From: Ianthella basta | Taxonomy: Eukaryota > Porifera > Demospongiae > Verongiida > Ianthellidae | Direction: 5' to 3' | Assembly (NCBI GenBank): GCA_964019415.1 | Contig: OZ025878.1 | Coordinates: 3,348,012-3,412,011, forward strand | DNA length: 64,000 nucleotides | In this document: one piece after another, positions 47,301 through 61,540 of the stretch | Position numbering within the stretch: position 1 is the first letter of the stretch | Layout of the letters: the number at the start of each line of letters is the position of its first letter | Notes under the pieces: model-generated | Told to the model about the DNA's origin: nothing | The model's input: only the letters and a program-made list of their open reading frames with translations | Databases searched by the model: none | Program-made: the position numbers and the translations under genes

Positions 47301-47909
47301 GACCTTTGAAACGACATAGGGCTGGAACGAGAGTGGCGCCGCCGGGAATGGAGTCCAGGACATCTGGCTTTAGCTGCCAGTGCTCTAGCCACCGAGCTAC
47401 GACGCCCCGCCGACAACCACTCGCTCCGCAGCCCTTAAAGACCATGCAAGTAGGAGGAGCCTCATTGTATCTGCTAACTGATAGGCCCACTGATGCAAAA
47501 CATTAGAGCTGTTCGTGCAAGGCAGTCATGGTGTTACACCACACCTTGCGGTACCCACAAGGATATGCTGATTAGAGGCATTAGCGTAGCATTGCATCGG
47601 TATAGTTGCGTATATAGGCGGCAAATATGCCACAAGGATAGTACATGAATAACACTTATACCAGACTACCATGCAGGACTGGTGAATATAATAGCTAGCT
47701 ATATACAACTATAATACGTATACTCTGCCAGCATGGGCCCAATTTAGTTAATTGTGTTTACATAATAAATTTAAACTAACTCCAAAACCATTTTATACTC
47801 CTTTAACATTACAACCTGAGGCACATAACACTTTACCTTGGCTTTCACACGAGTGCATCAAAGCGCAGCTGATCAGCAGGTGGAGAAGTACTGAAGAGAT
47901 CACGGTCAT
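43685..47909 (-). CDS. SRCR-domain type I membrane protein, 5 coding exons
   Basis: Exons: 47909-47837, 45788-45717 (acceptor could also be at 45776, still in frame), 45542-45213, 44801-44487, 44079-43685. Total 1185 nt, 394 aa. A signal peptide (MTVISSVLLHLLISCALM) is followed by a short linker and two SRCR domains (about 53-153 and 161-258), each with six Cys as in group A and each on its own symmetric phase 1-1 exon. Then come a Gly-rich transmembrane helix (IIGGGVGGVVVAGVCFCIAL...), an RRRK stop-transfer and a Pro/Tyr-rich tail with PPGY and PPPY motifs that can bind WW domains. Probably a surface receptor or adhesion protein. The ligand is unknown. Confidence 0.87.
44250..44339. repeat. 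(CA)n microsatellite
   Basis: About 40 CA units with two interruptions (cgca, ctca), in the intron before the last exon of the SRCR gene. Confidence 0.92.
46686..46780. repeat. dispersed repeat of about 90 bp, copy 1
   Basis: Shares gcaggc.cggaggaag.ac.tt, aaaggtggtcaggccac and acaatcttacctagatg with 62758-62850, same orientation. It lies in the first intron of the SRCR gene. Confidence 0.6.
47335..47406 (-). tRNA. tRNA-like sequence, CUA anticodon position, likely pseudogene or SINE head
   Basis: On the minus strand it folds as a 72 nt cloverleaf. The acceptor stem GGCGTCG/CGGCGCC is fully paired with one G-U, the D arm is TAGCTCGGTGGCTAGAGC (good A box), and the anticodon stem CTGGC/GCCAG is perfect with loop AGCTAAA. 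The T arm is poor (CTGGA/CCCGG, loop CTCCATT instead of TTCGAAT). The loop places CTA at 47371-47373 as anticodon, with G instead of the invariant T33. These defects point to a tRNA pseudogene or the head of a tRNA-derived SINE, not a working suppressor tRNA. It lies in intron 1 of the SRCR gene. Confidence 0.55.
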
Positions 47910-48136
47910 GGTCTGAATTCAGTGGTGTATCTGAAACGCTCTGTCAGGAGTCACTGTGAGCGCTATAATGTCCGAGGCTTTTCGATCAAGTGCGCGCGAG
48001 CCGAAATATCCGAAATCGGAAAATCAAGATCAAACGGAACTGGTCAGTTATGCCAGCCCCACGCTACGGGCGTAAGGCTATGTTGGAGCCAAATTAAGTG
48101 AAACATGCATGAATGCACAATGTTTTGCGTGCATGG

Positions 48137-48231
48137 TAGTCTGGCTTGCTATACCGTCCAAAGTAAACGCCCACAAGCGCTTCACTTCCACGCCTGTGGC
48201 GCCTACTTGGGACGGTCTAGCAAGCCAGAAT
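48137..48231. mobile_element. 95 bp palindromic element (foldback/MITE-like)
   Basis: Left arm TCTGGCTTGCTATACCGTCC..., right arm reverse-complemented TCTGGCTTGCTAGACCGTCC.... The inner parts also pair (aagtaaacgcccacaagcgc against aagtaggcgccacaggcgtg). It lies upstream of the SRCR gene. Confidence 0.65.
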
Positions 48232-48989
48232 ACGTGCATGGATACAGCTAGTTTCACGATTGCAATTAGCAGTTACAAATGTAGCTAGCTCTATAGTAAC
48301 TAGCTACCCGTTTGTTTCTCGTTATCATTTTGCATGTTTAACGAATTTAATAGAGGCCATCCGTGAGAAGTCAGTGGTTGAGTCAGATCATGAATTAGTT
48401 TTCCGTGTTGCGTACCGTAACTACTTTAAAACCAAAATGAATAGCTATATAGCAAGCTGCAGTGCTCGCCTTCGCGGCATGCAAACCTTGAAATTGGCCC
48501 TGAAGTATAGCCGCACGCGTGTTCTGGGGCGGAAGACGGATGAGGCGACGTGTATACCACGAAAGTCCACATGGTGCGGACCGTCAGCAAAATAGAATCT
48601 GACAGGTAATAAATTATAACATTTAAGTTACTTACAAACTTGAAAGTAACGATCAAACAGTGTTTTCGCTTAGATCGTGACACATTCCCGTGACAACCTC
48701 CGCTGACTAAAAAGGCCGCCGTGAGGTTTGGGATAAGCCGTCTTCGCGATGCTCAGAATCAAGTTATGTATGAACATGAGACACGTTACTACACAGTAAA
48801 GCAAGGGCTGAGGTGATTGGAAAAGTTTATCCGCAATTCAGCAACCGCCGGAAGCGTTTGGCCATACTGTACGCGGCAAGAGCAACCCGTTTCCGAACGC
48901 CTCCCCGCTCAAAGGCATAGCGAGTAGCCTCTGAGAAAATTCGGTGGCAAACGCGGGAAAGGTCGACGATCGAGCTAAAACTGATGGTC

Positions 48990-49190
48990 ACATTTGGCAC
49001 ATGACTTCCTCCTGAAATGAATGCTGACAGATTTCACAGCATTCATCTTCATCCCCCATCTAGCACACCAATCCTCCAACACCATGAGACTCTGTTCCAA
49101 CCCTTCCACATCCTCACCAAATAGTGTGGTGTCATCCGCAAATGAACAAAAAGAAAAGAACGCAACTGTTGGGCAGCCTACGCCACAGCG
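48990..49190 (-). pseudogene. LINE reverse-transcriptase fragment
   Basis: One minus-strand frame reads SFADDTTLFGEDVEGLEQSL and continues VLEDWCARWGMKMNAVKS. FADD with the following spacing is the RT catalytic motif C of non-LTR retrotransposons and the helix after it. No continuous ORF on either side, so it is a short dead fragment. Confidence 0.7.
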
Positions 49191-49558
49191 TCACAGTGGC
49201 ATTCCTGTTACAGGCGCCCGAGAAAAATTGGGACAGAAGTTTTGTCTGATTTCTCTTTATAATTATTATTGCAAATTAGCTAAACTGTTACAATAACATC
49301 TAGTAGCTACAGGTTAATGCGAGTACTGGCTAAAGACAGCCATTCTCTGCAGTTCAGGATCAGTACAATTCACTTGGCAGTATGCAGACTTCAATGACAG
49401 AAACATGCATGAGGCAAGTGCAACTACACAAGACATATGCAATAGTTCTACTATAGTTCAGTGCAAGAGCTATATTTAGTATATTGTCCTAACACACTGT
49501 TATACAGCCTACTGCCATGTATAGTGAATACTTGATTTTCAGCTTTGGTTAACACTTG

Positions 49559-51424
<1,866 letters not shown>

Positions 51425-53389
51425 TATTCCTGGAAGGAGTATTCAACAGGTTACAGGTGACTTCAATCTCTTTCTATGGCAATTGAGTTGTAAATACAAA
51501 CAGTGAAGAGGATGTTTTTATAGTAAGTACTAGGCCATGACATCATGATGGAAGCCCAACTAAGACAGAACCAAAGCAGGATATGACCTTATGGCCAGCA
51601 CCATGTGGAACCTATGGGCTTCCAATTGGTATCCTTGTAATTGTATGGCTGTACACATGGAGGGAACTGAACACATGCTAACTGCCATTGCTAAGTTATT
51701 ATGCAGCTTAGAACATCACAACTGGCATTAATATTGAACTGACACATTTGAAAAGTCAACATATTGCTTTCAGCTAAACCTGAGCCCCATGTCAGCAAAT
51801 GACCTCATTATATTTCTGTATGTAATTTATATGTATAAATGGATGGTTATAAAGTATAGGTGTTAATAAATGCATGTCTATAGACTGTGCACGAAAGAAA
51901 TACTTAATGATTATTATTAGTATCATAAGAGCTTTGTAGGAGATGCTTTTTGTGATGCTTGTTATCCAACATATATAGAAGTTGCTAGCAAAAAGGAAAG
52001 CCCAAGCCTGAAACACAAATTGAACTTCCCTGCCCTTGTTGGAGGTACAGAGCTAGGTCGGCTAAGCTGTTGGCGAAGCACAATATGTGGTCATGATCCC
52101 CTAGGCCTGCATGGAGTTAGAAAGCAACTTCCTTCTGAACCATGACCAGTCACATCACCAAGGTGATGGAGAGAGAGAGAGACACCCAACACCAGCAAAT
52201 GCTGATGATCAAATTGAAACCTGATCGGGATCAGACGACCTCTGTCTGTACCACCAGTAGTAACCCATGCCAACAGGGCTAGGCTTCTAATTGGTTCCTA
52301 ATACAGCTGTGTTGGCACTAGGCCAGACACAAACTATATCTCTGTCATGTACACATGCCTAAGAGCTGTTGACCTTAGTTTGTAATTTGACTTTGATCCC
52401 TCATGACATATCACTGCCAAGGTTATGCCATTCTGTATAAATGCGCATGTGTATACGCATGGTACATCATGTGATACACAGGCACTTCTGCAATCTCATC
52501 AGTCACATGCACTTCTGCACGTGTATACCACTTGATGCATACAGTTCAGTGATGATGTCATAATTGAAGTCTAGCTAAGCTACGGTATACATCACTAATT
52601 CCTGTCACCAACAGTAACCCATGTCAACAGGCTTTTAGAAAGGTTATTATTTGCAGATAATTGTGAGCATATGCATGCATGGAGAGTAGGTCTGGCACAC
52701 ACAATTGCTGAAATTCTGTAATAATTGGTATGCATGTCTATCATAATGCATTTAATTTAGTGCATTCTCTTGTACTCGCTTGCTAATTTAGTCAGATCTA
52801 ATGTCTTTTAACTTTACTGCTACAGAAAGTATTTACATACATGCAATTGGGACAAACTCTAAGGGTAAAACTCAATAAAGAATGGATATTCTATGTAAAG
52901 TCCAAATAGGAGTTCAATCCTAAAAGAACACTGTTTCCATGGTAACTTACCATATTGAGTTTACAGGTATCCTTTCCCATCTGCTCTATAGTAGGTGGCA
53001 TTCTTTGAGCTGCAGTTGGCCATGGGTAGTAACCTAGCAATTGGCTCTGCTGTTTTGATTCTGTGCACGGATTCTAATGCATTGATGACCATTATTGCAT
53101 AATTGGTTGCTTAAGTCATATCCCTTACATGCATGGGAACAAACGCCATGTACCTTAAGAGGCCCTGGTGGAGGTGATTGTCTGATGCATTGATGTGTGC
53201 ATCTTTTACTAGCTTGCATGTTAAGTGAACATATGAGGTAGTGTTCTAATGCATAATTATTGACCGCACAAGATCACATTATTTAGTTCATGTCACCAAT
53301 ACAGTGGCTGTATTTGTGAATGTACATGCCCATATCATTGAATATTTGACAAAAAGTTTACATTTCCATGACCATAACCACATGCACAT

Positions 53390-53470
53390 ACACACATACA
53401 CGCACACGGACACACACAAGCACACACAGACACACACACAGACACACACAGACACACACAGACACACACA

Positions 53471-53560
<90 letters not shown>

Positions 53561-53585
53561 AACACATGCACACACAAACACACAC
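53390..53585. repeat. CA-rich microsatellite of unit 1
   Basis: (CA)n with a periodic CACAGACA variant in its left half and pure CA in the right half. Occupies the same place in the duplication unit as the tracts at 57400 and 60836. Confidence 0.92.
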
Positions 53586-53823
53586 ATAAGACAGAGTGAT
53601 TTGCAAGTGTGTTTAACAGTCTGAGAACAGTGCTGGAGCTTTTCCCAGGCCAAGGTAGCAGTTTAAACATATTTCCAACAGAAGAAGAAAAGGTAGCAGT
53701 AATTCATAGTGATGAGTAGTAACATCTTGCCTACACTGAGAAGGTGAGGGACATGATTTTGCTGCTTTCGTGTACATCCCAGTCAGCAGGGCAGGCATGC
53801 AGTTATTTGGTAATGACAGAGAA

Positions 53824-54113
53824 AAGGGCGATCCACCTCCGTGCTGAGTTTCTGCCGCTGTGTTTGATTGCCACTGTGCTGGAAGGCGGAGATCTCACAG
53901 AGAGTAGTCTAGCCTAGTCTTCTGTGTATACTTTGTATGCTCGAAATACAGAGAGAATCGTGCAGGGGTGAACAAAAGATACACTAGATGACTTGGGTAG
54001 ATTACTAGCTCTTCCATGCCACTACGTATATATACTGTGGATGTTTGCTCAGTGCACTTAGGTGCAGAGACCTCACAGGGAGTAGTCTAGCCAAGTCTTC
54101 TAGTGTATATTTT
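53824..54113. mobile_element. 290 bp retroposon-like insertion in unit 1
   Basis: Flanked by 13 bp direct repeats TAATGACAGAGAA (53811-53823 and 54114-54126), which occur once, uninterrupted, in unit 2 (57931-57943 region). It contains an internal direct repeat around AGTAGTCTAGCC (near 53903 and 54081). Long target duplications fit LINE-mobilised retroposition. No coding, no poly-A. Confidence 0.65.
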
Positions 54114-54493
54114 TAATGACAGAGAAGTCCATTTGAAGTTAACAGATTTTGTGATTTTGGTAATGGCCATAAGAAGTGGGTTCTTTTTACTCGTACAGTT
54201 TTCTATGGAGCGTATACATATGCATGATAATCCAAGCTTCTATGTATCTAAGCTCTACTCAATTTAAGCCTGATCATGATCTTATTGGAAAGCAAATTCT
54301 TAAAAGCTTATAGGAGTCTCCTGCAGATGAGGGTGGGTTGGTACTTAGATACATTCCCATGCAAAGGTCATCAGGTGGTCAGAGATGATGACAGTGTCCA
54401 TGACCCTTGCACAGGAAACCATGCATGCATGTTATGTACTGATAACATCTATGAGAGATTCACACGGTGCTATGAGTGACTGTGTGTGTACTT

Positions 54494-54611
54494 GCAGAGT
54501 AAGGTCTGGAGTCGTTCATATGGGATTCTGCAGTGGAGGAAGGGTTACCTCAGAGGGCAATTTCATATGGATCAAGTTGCTTTGCACATCACTAGCCTTG
54601 TTGTCATATAA
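54494..54611 (+). pseudogene. decayed exon, copy in unit 1
   Basis: After an acceptor (cttgcag) the frame reads SKVWSRSYGILQWRKGYLRG and is similar to unit 2 at 58285. A four-base difference near 54600 shifts the frame into a TAA stop. Confidence 0.35.
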
Positions 54612-55669
54612 TGGAGATGGAGATGACTTGGGGAATGGTCAAGTGTGTAGATGGAAGATCATGGGCTTGTAACAAGTCCCTGGTGGTGGCTGTCTCATGT
54701 TAAACATGTATATTTGTCTATATACTGCATAGGAGTGTCTGTTATACTCACATATGAAAATAAGTTAACAGATGTACACTGAATAATTGTAGCAAAACCA
54801 CAATTTATACAGTTGAACATGTCTATGATAATCACTCTGTAAGCCAGCCACCACTCAGAAAATGGACAGATATAACAGGCCCACAGGGCTTCTCAGCTTT
54901 CACTGTGAATCCTATTGCAGTTGTTTGGTAGTCGATACTGCGAGAAATCACATGTAAATATCAATGCAAGGCTCATAGGTGTTTAGGTGGCCATGGCATG
55001 TGTTGCTATTGCATCACTGCATGCATTATTGCATCATCGGTGATACTTGTTATCCTACATAGAAGTTGCAAGCAAACAGAAAGCCCAAGTCTGAAACACA
55101 AATTGAGTTTCCCTGCCCTTGTTGGAGGTACAGAGAGGTCTACCTAAACTGTTGGTAAGGCGAAATATGTGGCCATGATCCCCTAGGCCTGCATGCGGTT
55201 AGAAAGCAACTGCTTTCTGAACCATGACCAGTCACATCACCAAGGTGATGGAGAGAGAGAACACCCGACACCTATACATATGCTGATTATCAAATTGAAC
55301 CTAGATCAGGATCTTATCATGACCTCTGTCTATATCACCAGTTGTAACCCATGCCAATAGGGCTAGGCTTCTAATTGGTTCCTAATACGGCTGTGTTGGC
55401 ACTGGGCCAGACATAAACTATATGTCTGTCATGTGCACATGCCTAAGAGCTGTTGACCTTAGTGTGTAATTTGACTTTGATCCCTCATGACAAATCACTG
55501 CCAAGGTTGCATTGTTCTGTATATATGTTACGCGCATACCTATATGCTGAATACATCATGTGATACACAGGCACTTCTGCCACTGCTGCCACTTCATCAG
55601 TCACATGCACTTCTGCACGTGTACACCACGTGATGCATTGATGATGATGTTATGATGGAAGTCCAGCTA

Positions 55670-56511
55670 CGCATGTGGGACATGGCTATGTAAACAATGC
55701 GCAGCCGATTTTGACCTAAGTATTGTGGCTAATATCTCCTAGCAGCTTTGCTGGATCTGAGCGGAAGAAGCACCGAACGGAAGCCAAGGGACCGCTCTGT
55801 AACACTGTGAATAAGCGTTGTTAATAATACTTTTGTACATCGAGGAATACCGTCAATTGCAAAGCCACTGAAACAGCAGTAAATGCCGATGTCGCTATCG
55901 AGGAAAAGTCACAGCCGCTAGAGAAAGGTATGATTGGATGCGCATTCGTATTATCTAACTTTTGCATGAGGCATAAGTTGTTAAAGCAATCCGCTGACAA
56001 CTTATAGCAAGAAAACTATCACATCTTGTTGGTGTTCAAAATGTCGGGTCACATAACTCTAGATAGGAAGGATGCGCAGCATTATGCCTCATGCAAAAGC
56101 TAGAGAATTTACTTGACTAACCATTTCAGTGTTCAGTTCGACAAGAAGCCTTCTCATCGACAGCGACACGACGTTTTTCTGAAAGTACAAGGTGAAAGCC
56201 TATTAGCATGTGATCTCACGTGATATTCTCGTGACATTTTCGGAAAATGGCTGACAATCGTTGTGTGCTTCCCGTGATTCGACGGTTCCGCTCGAACGAT
56301 TCGATCAAACTTCTGCGATTTGGCTTCCTCCCGTCTTCAAGAACGTACGTAACAGCGAAACACTACATTTTAAGGCCATTTCGCCATGACCTTTTGTCAA
56401 ATCACGCGTATGTCACATGACAACGCTCGCGTAGCCATGGCAACACAGGAATTCACACCTTTCAGGTGTCATACTTCCTTAAGTAAACAAAACAGACATG
56501 TCCCACATGCG
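55670..56511. mobile_element. 842 bp TA-flanked element (Tc1/mariner-type, non-autonomous)
   Basis: Ends CGCATGTGGGACATGGCTAT and, reverse-complemented, CGCATGTGGGACATGTCTGT, flanked on both sides by TA. Unit 1 has the unfilled site agcTAagctac at about 52573, and unit 2 has agcTA[element]TAagctac, so the boundaries are exact. An inner inverted repeat (cttttgcatgaggcataa near 55961 and its complement near 56085) nests inside. No transposase ORF seen. Confidence 0.88.
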
Positions 56512-57399
56512 TAAGCTACAGCACATCACCAATTCCTGTCACCAACAGTAGCCCAGGCCAACAGGCTTTAAGAAGGATTATTATTTGCAGATGATTGTGA
56601 GCATGTGCATGCATGGGCAGTAGGTCTGGCATACACAAATGGTAAAATTCTGTAATTGGTATGCATGTATATCGCAATACATTAATTAAGTGCATTCTCT
56701 TGTACTCACTTACTAAGCTAATTCAGTCAGACTTAATGTCTTTTGATTTTAGTGCTTAAGGAAGTATTTACGTACATGCAATTGGGGATAAAACTCAATG
56801 AAGAGTGAATAGGTTGGAGGTCTGCGCGTAACAGATATAGTCCAAATGGGAGTCCAGGCCTGATATATAGAACATTGTGTCCATGGTAACTTACCATATT
56901 GAGTTTACAGGTATCCTTTCCCATCTGCTCTATAGTAGGTGGCATTCATTAAGCTGTGGCTGGCCATGGGTAGTAACCTAGCAATTCGTTCTACTGTTCT
57001 GTTCCCACAAAATGATGCTCTAAGGCATTGATGACCTTGATTACACAATTGGCCTCTATTAAGTCATATCCCTTACATGCATGGGAACAAATGCCATGCA
57101 CCTAAGAGGCCCTGGTGGAGGTGACTGTTTGACACATTGATGTGTGCGTCTTGTACGTACTAGCTTTCATGTTAAGTGAACATCTCAATTATGAGGTAGT
57201 GTTGTATATAATGCATAATTATCGACCACACAACTCACTAATTGATTCATGCCACCAATACAGTGACTGTATTTGATAATGTACATGTCCGTATCATTGA
57301 ACAGTCTTCAGGAATTATCCATTTCCATGATTGCTGACTAAATCATGTGCATGCACACTTACATGTATACACACATGCACACTTACATGTATACACACA

Positions 57400-57715
<316 letters not shown>

Positions 57716-58284
57716 ATACGAAGTGACTTACAAATGTGCTTGGCAGAACACTGCTGAAACATTTCCCAGGCCAAGTTTAAACATAGTTTCTAAGAAGAAG
57801 AGAAGCTAGTAGTAATTAGATATCAGTGATGAGTAGTTTTAACATCTTGCCTACACTGAGAAGATGATGGACGTTATTGTTGCTTTGGAGTACATCCCAG
57901 TCAGCAGGGTCGGCATGCAGTTCTTTGGTAATGACAGAGAAGTCCGTTGGAAGTCAACAGATTTTCTGACTTTGCTCATAGCCATTAGAAGTACATTCAT
58001 ATTCACTCATACATGCAGATTTCCATGGAGCGCATGCTTATCTATCTAAGCTATACTCAATTTAAGAGTAAAGTTCTATTCAATGTAAGCTTGCTCAAGA
58101 TCTTTGTGGAATGGAGACTCTTCAAAGCTTAGAAGGATCTCCTGCATGCAGATGTGAGTGGGATTGGTCCTCAGGTATCGGTGATTCCATGCACAGGTCA
58201 TCAGGTGGTCAGAGATGCATGATGACAGTGTCCGTGATCTATGTGAGATTTGCATGGTGCTAGGCATGACTGTGTGTGAATTTA

Positions 58285-58485
58285 CAGAGTAAGAGCTGGA
58301 GTGGTTCATATGGGACTCTGCAGTGGAGGAAGGGTTCTCTCAGAGGGCAATTTCATATGAATCAAGTTGATTTGCACATCACTGGCTTTGTCATTTATGG
58401 AGATGGAGATGACTTGGGGATGGTCAAGGGTGTAGATGGAAGATCATGGGCTTGTAACAGGTCCCTGTGGGAGACTGTGTCATGA
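58285..58485 (+). pseudogene. possible exon relic in unit 2, unknown protein
   Basis: After acceptor tttacag a frame stays open to TGA at 58483-58485, reading SKSWSGSYGTLQWRKGSLRG, then LHITGFVIYGDGDDLG. The pattern W-x-G-x-Y ... G-x-V-x-G-x-G-x-D resembles a beta-sandwich repeat seen in some uncharacterised eukaryotic proteins, which is a weak inference. Broken in unit 1 and absent from unit 3. Confidence 0.35.
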
Positions 58486-59148
58486 TAAACATGTATATTT
58501 GCCTATATCCTGCATAGGAGTGTCTGTTGCACTTGCATATGAAAATCTGTTAACAGATGACATTAATTAGTTTTGTACATCTGTCACTTGTTTGTTCACA
58601 TTCATACGTCAAATACCTATGTACAAATGTATAGTAATCTTGTGTTCTGTCAGTTTTGAAGCCCTTTATATAGTGCAGCTAGACAATTCTATGACGAATC
58701 ATTAAACGGATAGAATTCAATTTTCACCGGAATTTATGATAATTATGTGGATAAAATGTACTATTAAGGATCTCAATACTTGCAGCATAAACACAATTTA
58801 TACAGTAGAACATGTTTATGATGCTCACCCTGCAGCCACCACTCGGAAAATGGACAGATATAACAGGCCCAAAGGTCTTCTCAGCTTTCACTGTATATCC
58901 TATTGCTGTTTGTTTGGTAGTCGATACTGCGAGAAACTCACGTGTAAATATCCATGCAAGACTCATAGGTGGCATGAGATTATGACACTATTGCATTGAT
59001 CATTACATGCATCATTGCGTCCATCATCGGTGATGCTTGTTATCCTACATAGAAGTTGCAAGCAAAAAGGAAAGCCTGAGGCTGAAATACAAATTGAATT
59101 TCCCTGCCCTTGTTGGAGGTACAGAGAGATCTACCTAAACTGTTGGTG

Positions 59149-59151
<3 letters not shown>

Positions 59152-59199
<48 letters not shown>
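59152..59199. repeat. (TG)n microsatellite in unit 3
   Basis: About 23 TG units at a point where units 1 and 2 have none; the flanking sequence (ctgttgg...gg and ...atatgtggtcatgatcccct) is continuous in the other units. Confidence 0.93.
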
Positions 59200-59200
<1 letters not shown>

Positions 59201-60386
59201 ATGACATATGTGGTCATGATCCCCTAGGCCTGCATGCAGTTAGTAAGCAACTTCTTTCTGAACCATGACCAGTCACATCACCAAGGTGATGGAGAGAGAC
59301 ACCCGACACCTATACATATGCTGATTATCAAATTGAACCTAGATCAGGATCTTATCATGACCTCTGTCTATATCACCAGTTGTAACCCATGCCAATAGGG
59401 CTAGGCTTCTAATTGGTTCCTAATACGGCTGTGTTGGCACTGGGCCAGACATAAACTATATGTCTGTCATGTGCACATGCCTAAGAGCTGTTGACCTTAG
59501 TGTGTAATTTGACTTTGATCCCTCATGACATATCACTGCCAAGGTTGCATTGTTCTGTATATATGTTACGCGCATACCTATATGCTGAATACATCATGTG
59601 ATACACAGGCACTTCTGCCACTGCTGCCACTTCATCAGTCACATGCATTCTGCACATGTATACCACTTGATGCATAGAGTTTGGTGATGATGTCATAATG
59701 GAAGTCTAGCTGGCTGGCTAGTCTAGAAGGCTACAGCACATCACCAATTCCTGTCACCAAAAGTTACCCATAGTAAGACGCTTCCAGAAGGGCTATCATT
59801 TGCAGATGACTGTCAGCATGTACGTACATGGAGAGTAGTCTGACATGCACGATCATTAATTCTGTGTTAATCTTTTGCCATGCTTGTCCTATCAGGACAC
59901 ATTAGTGCATTATCTTATACTCACATGCTACGCTAGCTCTAGTTAATCTTTCATTTGATTTTACTGCTTAAAGAAGCATTTACATGTAATTGGGACACAC
60001 TTTAGGGTTAAATTCAATGAAGAATGGATATATTCTATGTATAGTCCAAATGAGAGCTCAGGCCTGATAAAACATGGTTTCCATGGTAACTAACCATATT
60101 GATATATCTTTTCCCATCTGCTTATACTACGTAGTTGGCATTCATTAAACTGCAGCTGGCCATGGGTAGTAACCTAGCAATTCGTTCTATTGTTCTGTTC
60201 CCACAGAATGATGCTCTAATGCATTGATGACCTTGATTACACAATTGGCCTCTATTAAGTCATATCCCTTACATGCATGGGAACAAACGCCATGCACCTA
60301 AGAGGCCCTGGTGGAGGTGATTGTCTGACACATTGATGTGTGCATCTGTTACTAGCTCGCATGTTAAGTGAACATATGAGGTAGTG

Positions 60387-60735
60387 GAAAAGTTAGATAG
60401 TGTGACTGCATACTGTTCTATGCCCTCTAATCCGCTCTCAGTCTCTCCATCGACTTTGACACAGCGATTGAGTGCGTTTTTAGATGTACTGTCTTCGGCC
60501 GCGATTCTCGGTCTAGGAAACTGTCACTGAAATAATTGTTATACAAACGTGAAGTACTATAATGCAGCTACAGTTTCATGTATTGCTTAGCTTGTTCTGG
60601 TCTTAACTCTTGGAGAAAAAAGAGAGAATACAAAGGTCAAAAATCGGCAGCGCGAAGCCACATTGTTTACATAGGTGCCATAACCCACATGCGAACGCAC
60701 ATTGACCAAAATTAGATTGCATGTATGTCACTAAT
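60387..60735. mobile_element. insertion in unit 3 with one end of the 842 bp element family
   Basis: Absent from units 1 and 2 at this place. Its right part, reverse-complemented from about 60694, reads CGCATGTGGGTTATGGCACC then tatgtaaacaatg, matching the left end of 55670-56511. The other end is not recognisable, so it may be a truncated relative. Confidence 0.5.
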
Positions 60736-60835
60736 GCTGTGCCCACATGTATAATTGTAAATATACGTGTCCATATCATCAAATACTCTTCAGTAAGAAT
60801 CAATTTACATGACTGCTGACTATTGCACGTGCACT

Positions 60836-60976
<141 letters not shown>

Positions 60977-61365
60977 TGAAGTGAAGTGTGTTTATCAGAA
61001 TAGTACTAATGTTGGAACAATTCCCAGGACTAGTAGAGTAGTGTATATAATGTTTTCATTATGAAGAGAAGCCAGCAGTAATTAGATATCAGTGCACTGT
61101 AGCCACCCTGGCTGCTCTTTCCAGGCCTGGAAACAGGCAGGTATGACCCACCATCAGGAACAACATCACTCCACCGTACTAAGGACCTAAAGCTGCATGT
61201 GTCAGCTCTGTCAGTAGACTTGCAGCCAGCAGGGGCTCCACAACTATCGGTGCTTCTGTTAATCTAGACCACCAGCAACGTAGACCAATCTGAATGGCCT
61301 GCATCTCTTCATCCTAGTGGTATTCTTGGACTTCAGCACCAAATGGATAGATGATGTGTGTATGC

Positions 61366-61377
61366 GCGCACGTGTGT

Positions 61378-61453
<76 letters not shown>
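61366..61453. repeat. (TG)n microsatellite plus a tandem duplication
   Basis: About 36 TG units followed by two copies of tgtctgtgttggcctatttg. Confidence 0.9.
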
Positions 61454-61454
<1 letters not shown>

Positions 61455-61540
61455 TGTGTTGGCCTATTTGTGTGTGTCTGTGTTGGCCTATTTGTGTTTG
61501 TTACGTACACATGCATGCCAATGTGCAGATCGATGACCTT

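Larger units (their letters stand above)
51948..55010. repeat. tandem segmental duplication, unit 1
   Basis: Begins tttttgtgatgcttgttatcc. The same block order recurs from 55020 and 59028: a ccctgcccttgttggagg block, the gaccagtcacatcaccaagg block, a ctgttgaccttag block, an acatcatgtgatacacaggc block, a catgggaacaaacgcc block, then a long CA tract. No intact gene is recognised. It contains a 290 bp insertion (53824-54113) absent from unit 2. Confidence 0.85.

Noticed and set aside
47371..47373. Functional amber-suppressor tRNA
   Set aside because: T33 is replaced by G and the T loop is not TTCGAAT-like, so it is probably a pseudogene or SINE head.
48770..48960. Minus-strand open stretch with a basic segment (GGVRKRVALAAYSMAKRFRR)
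   Set aside because: No start, no clear splice sites and no paralog. It adjoins the LINE fragment but does not match RT motifs, so it is left unassigned.
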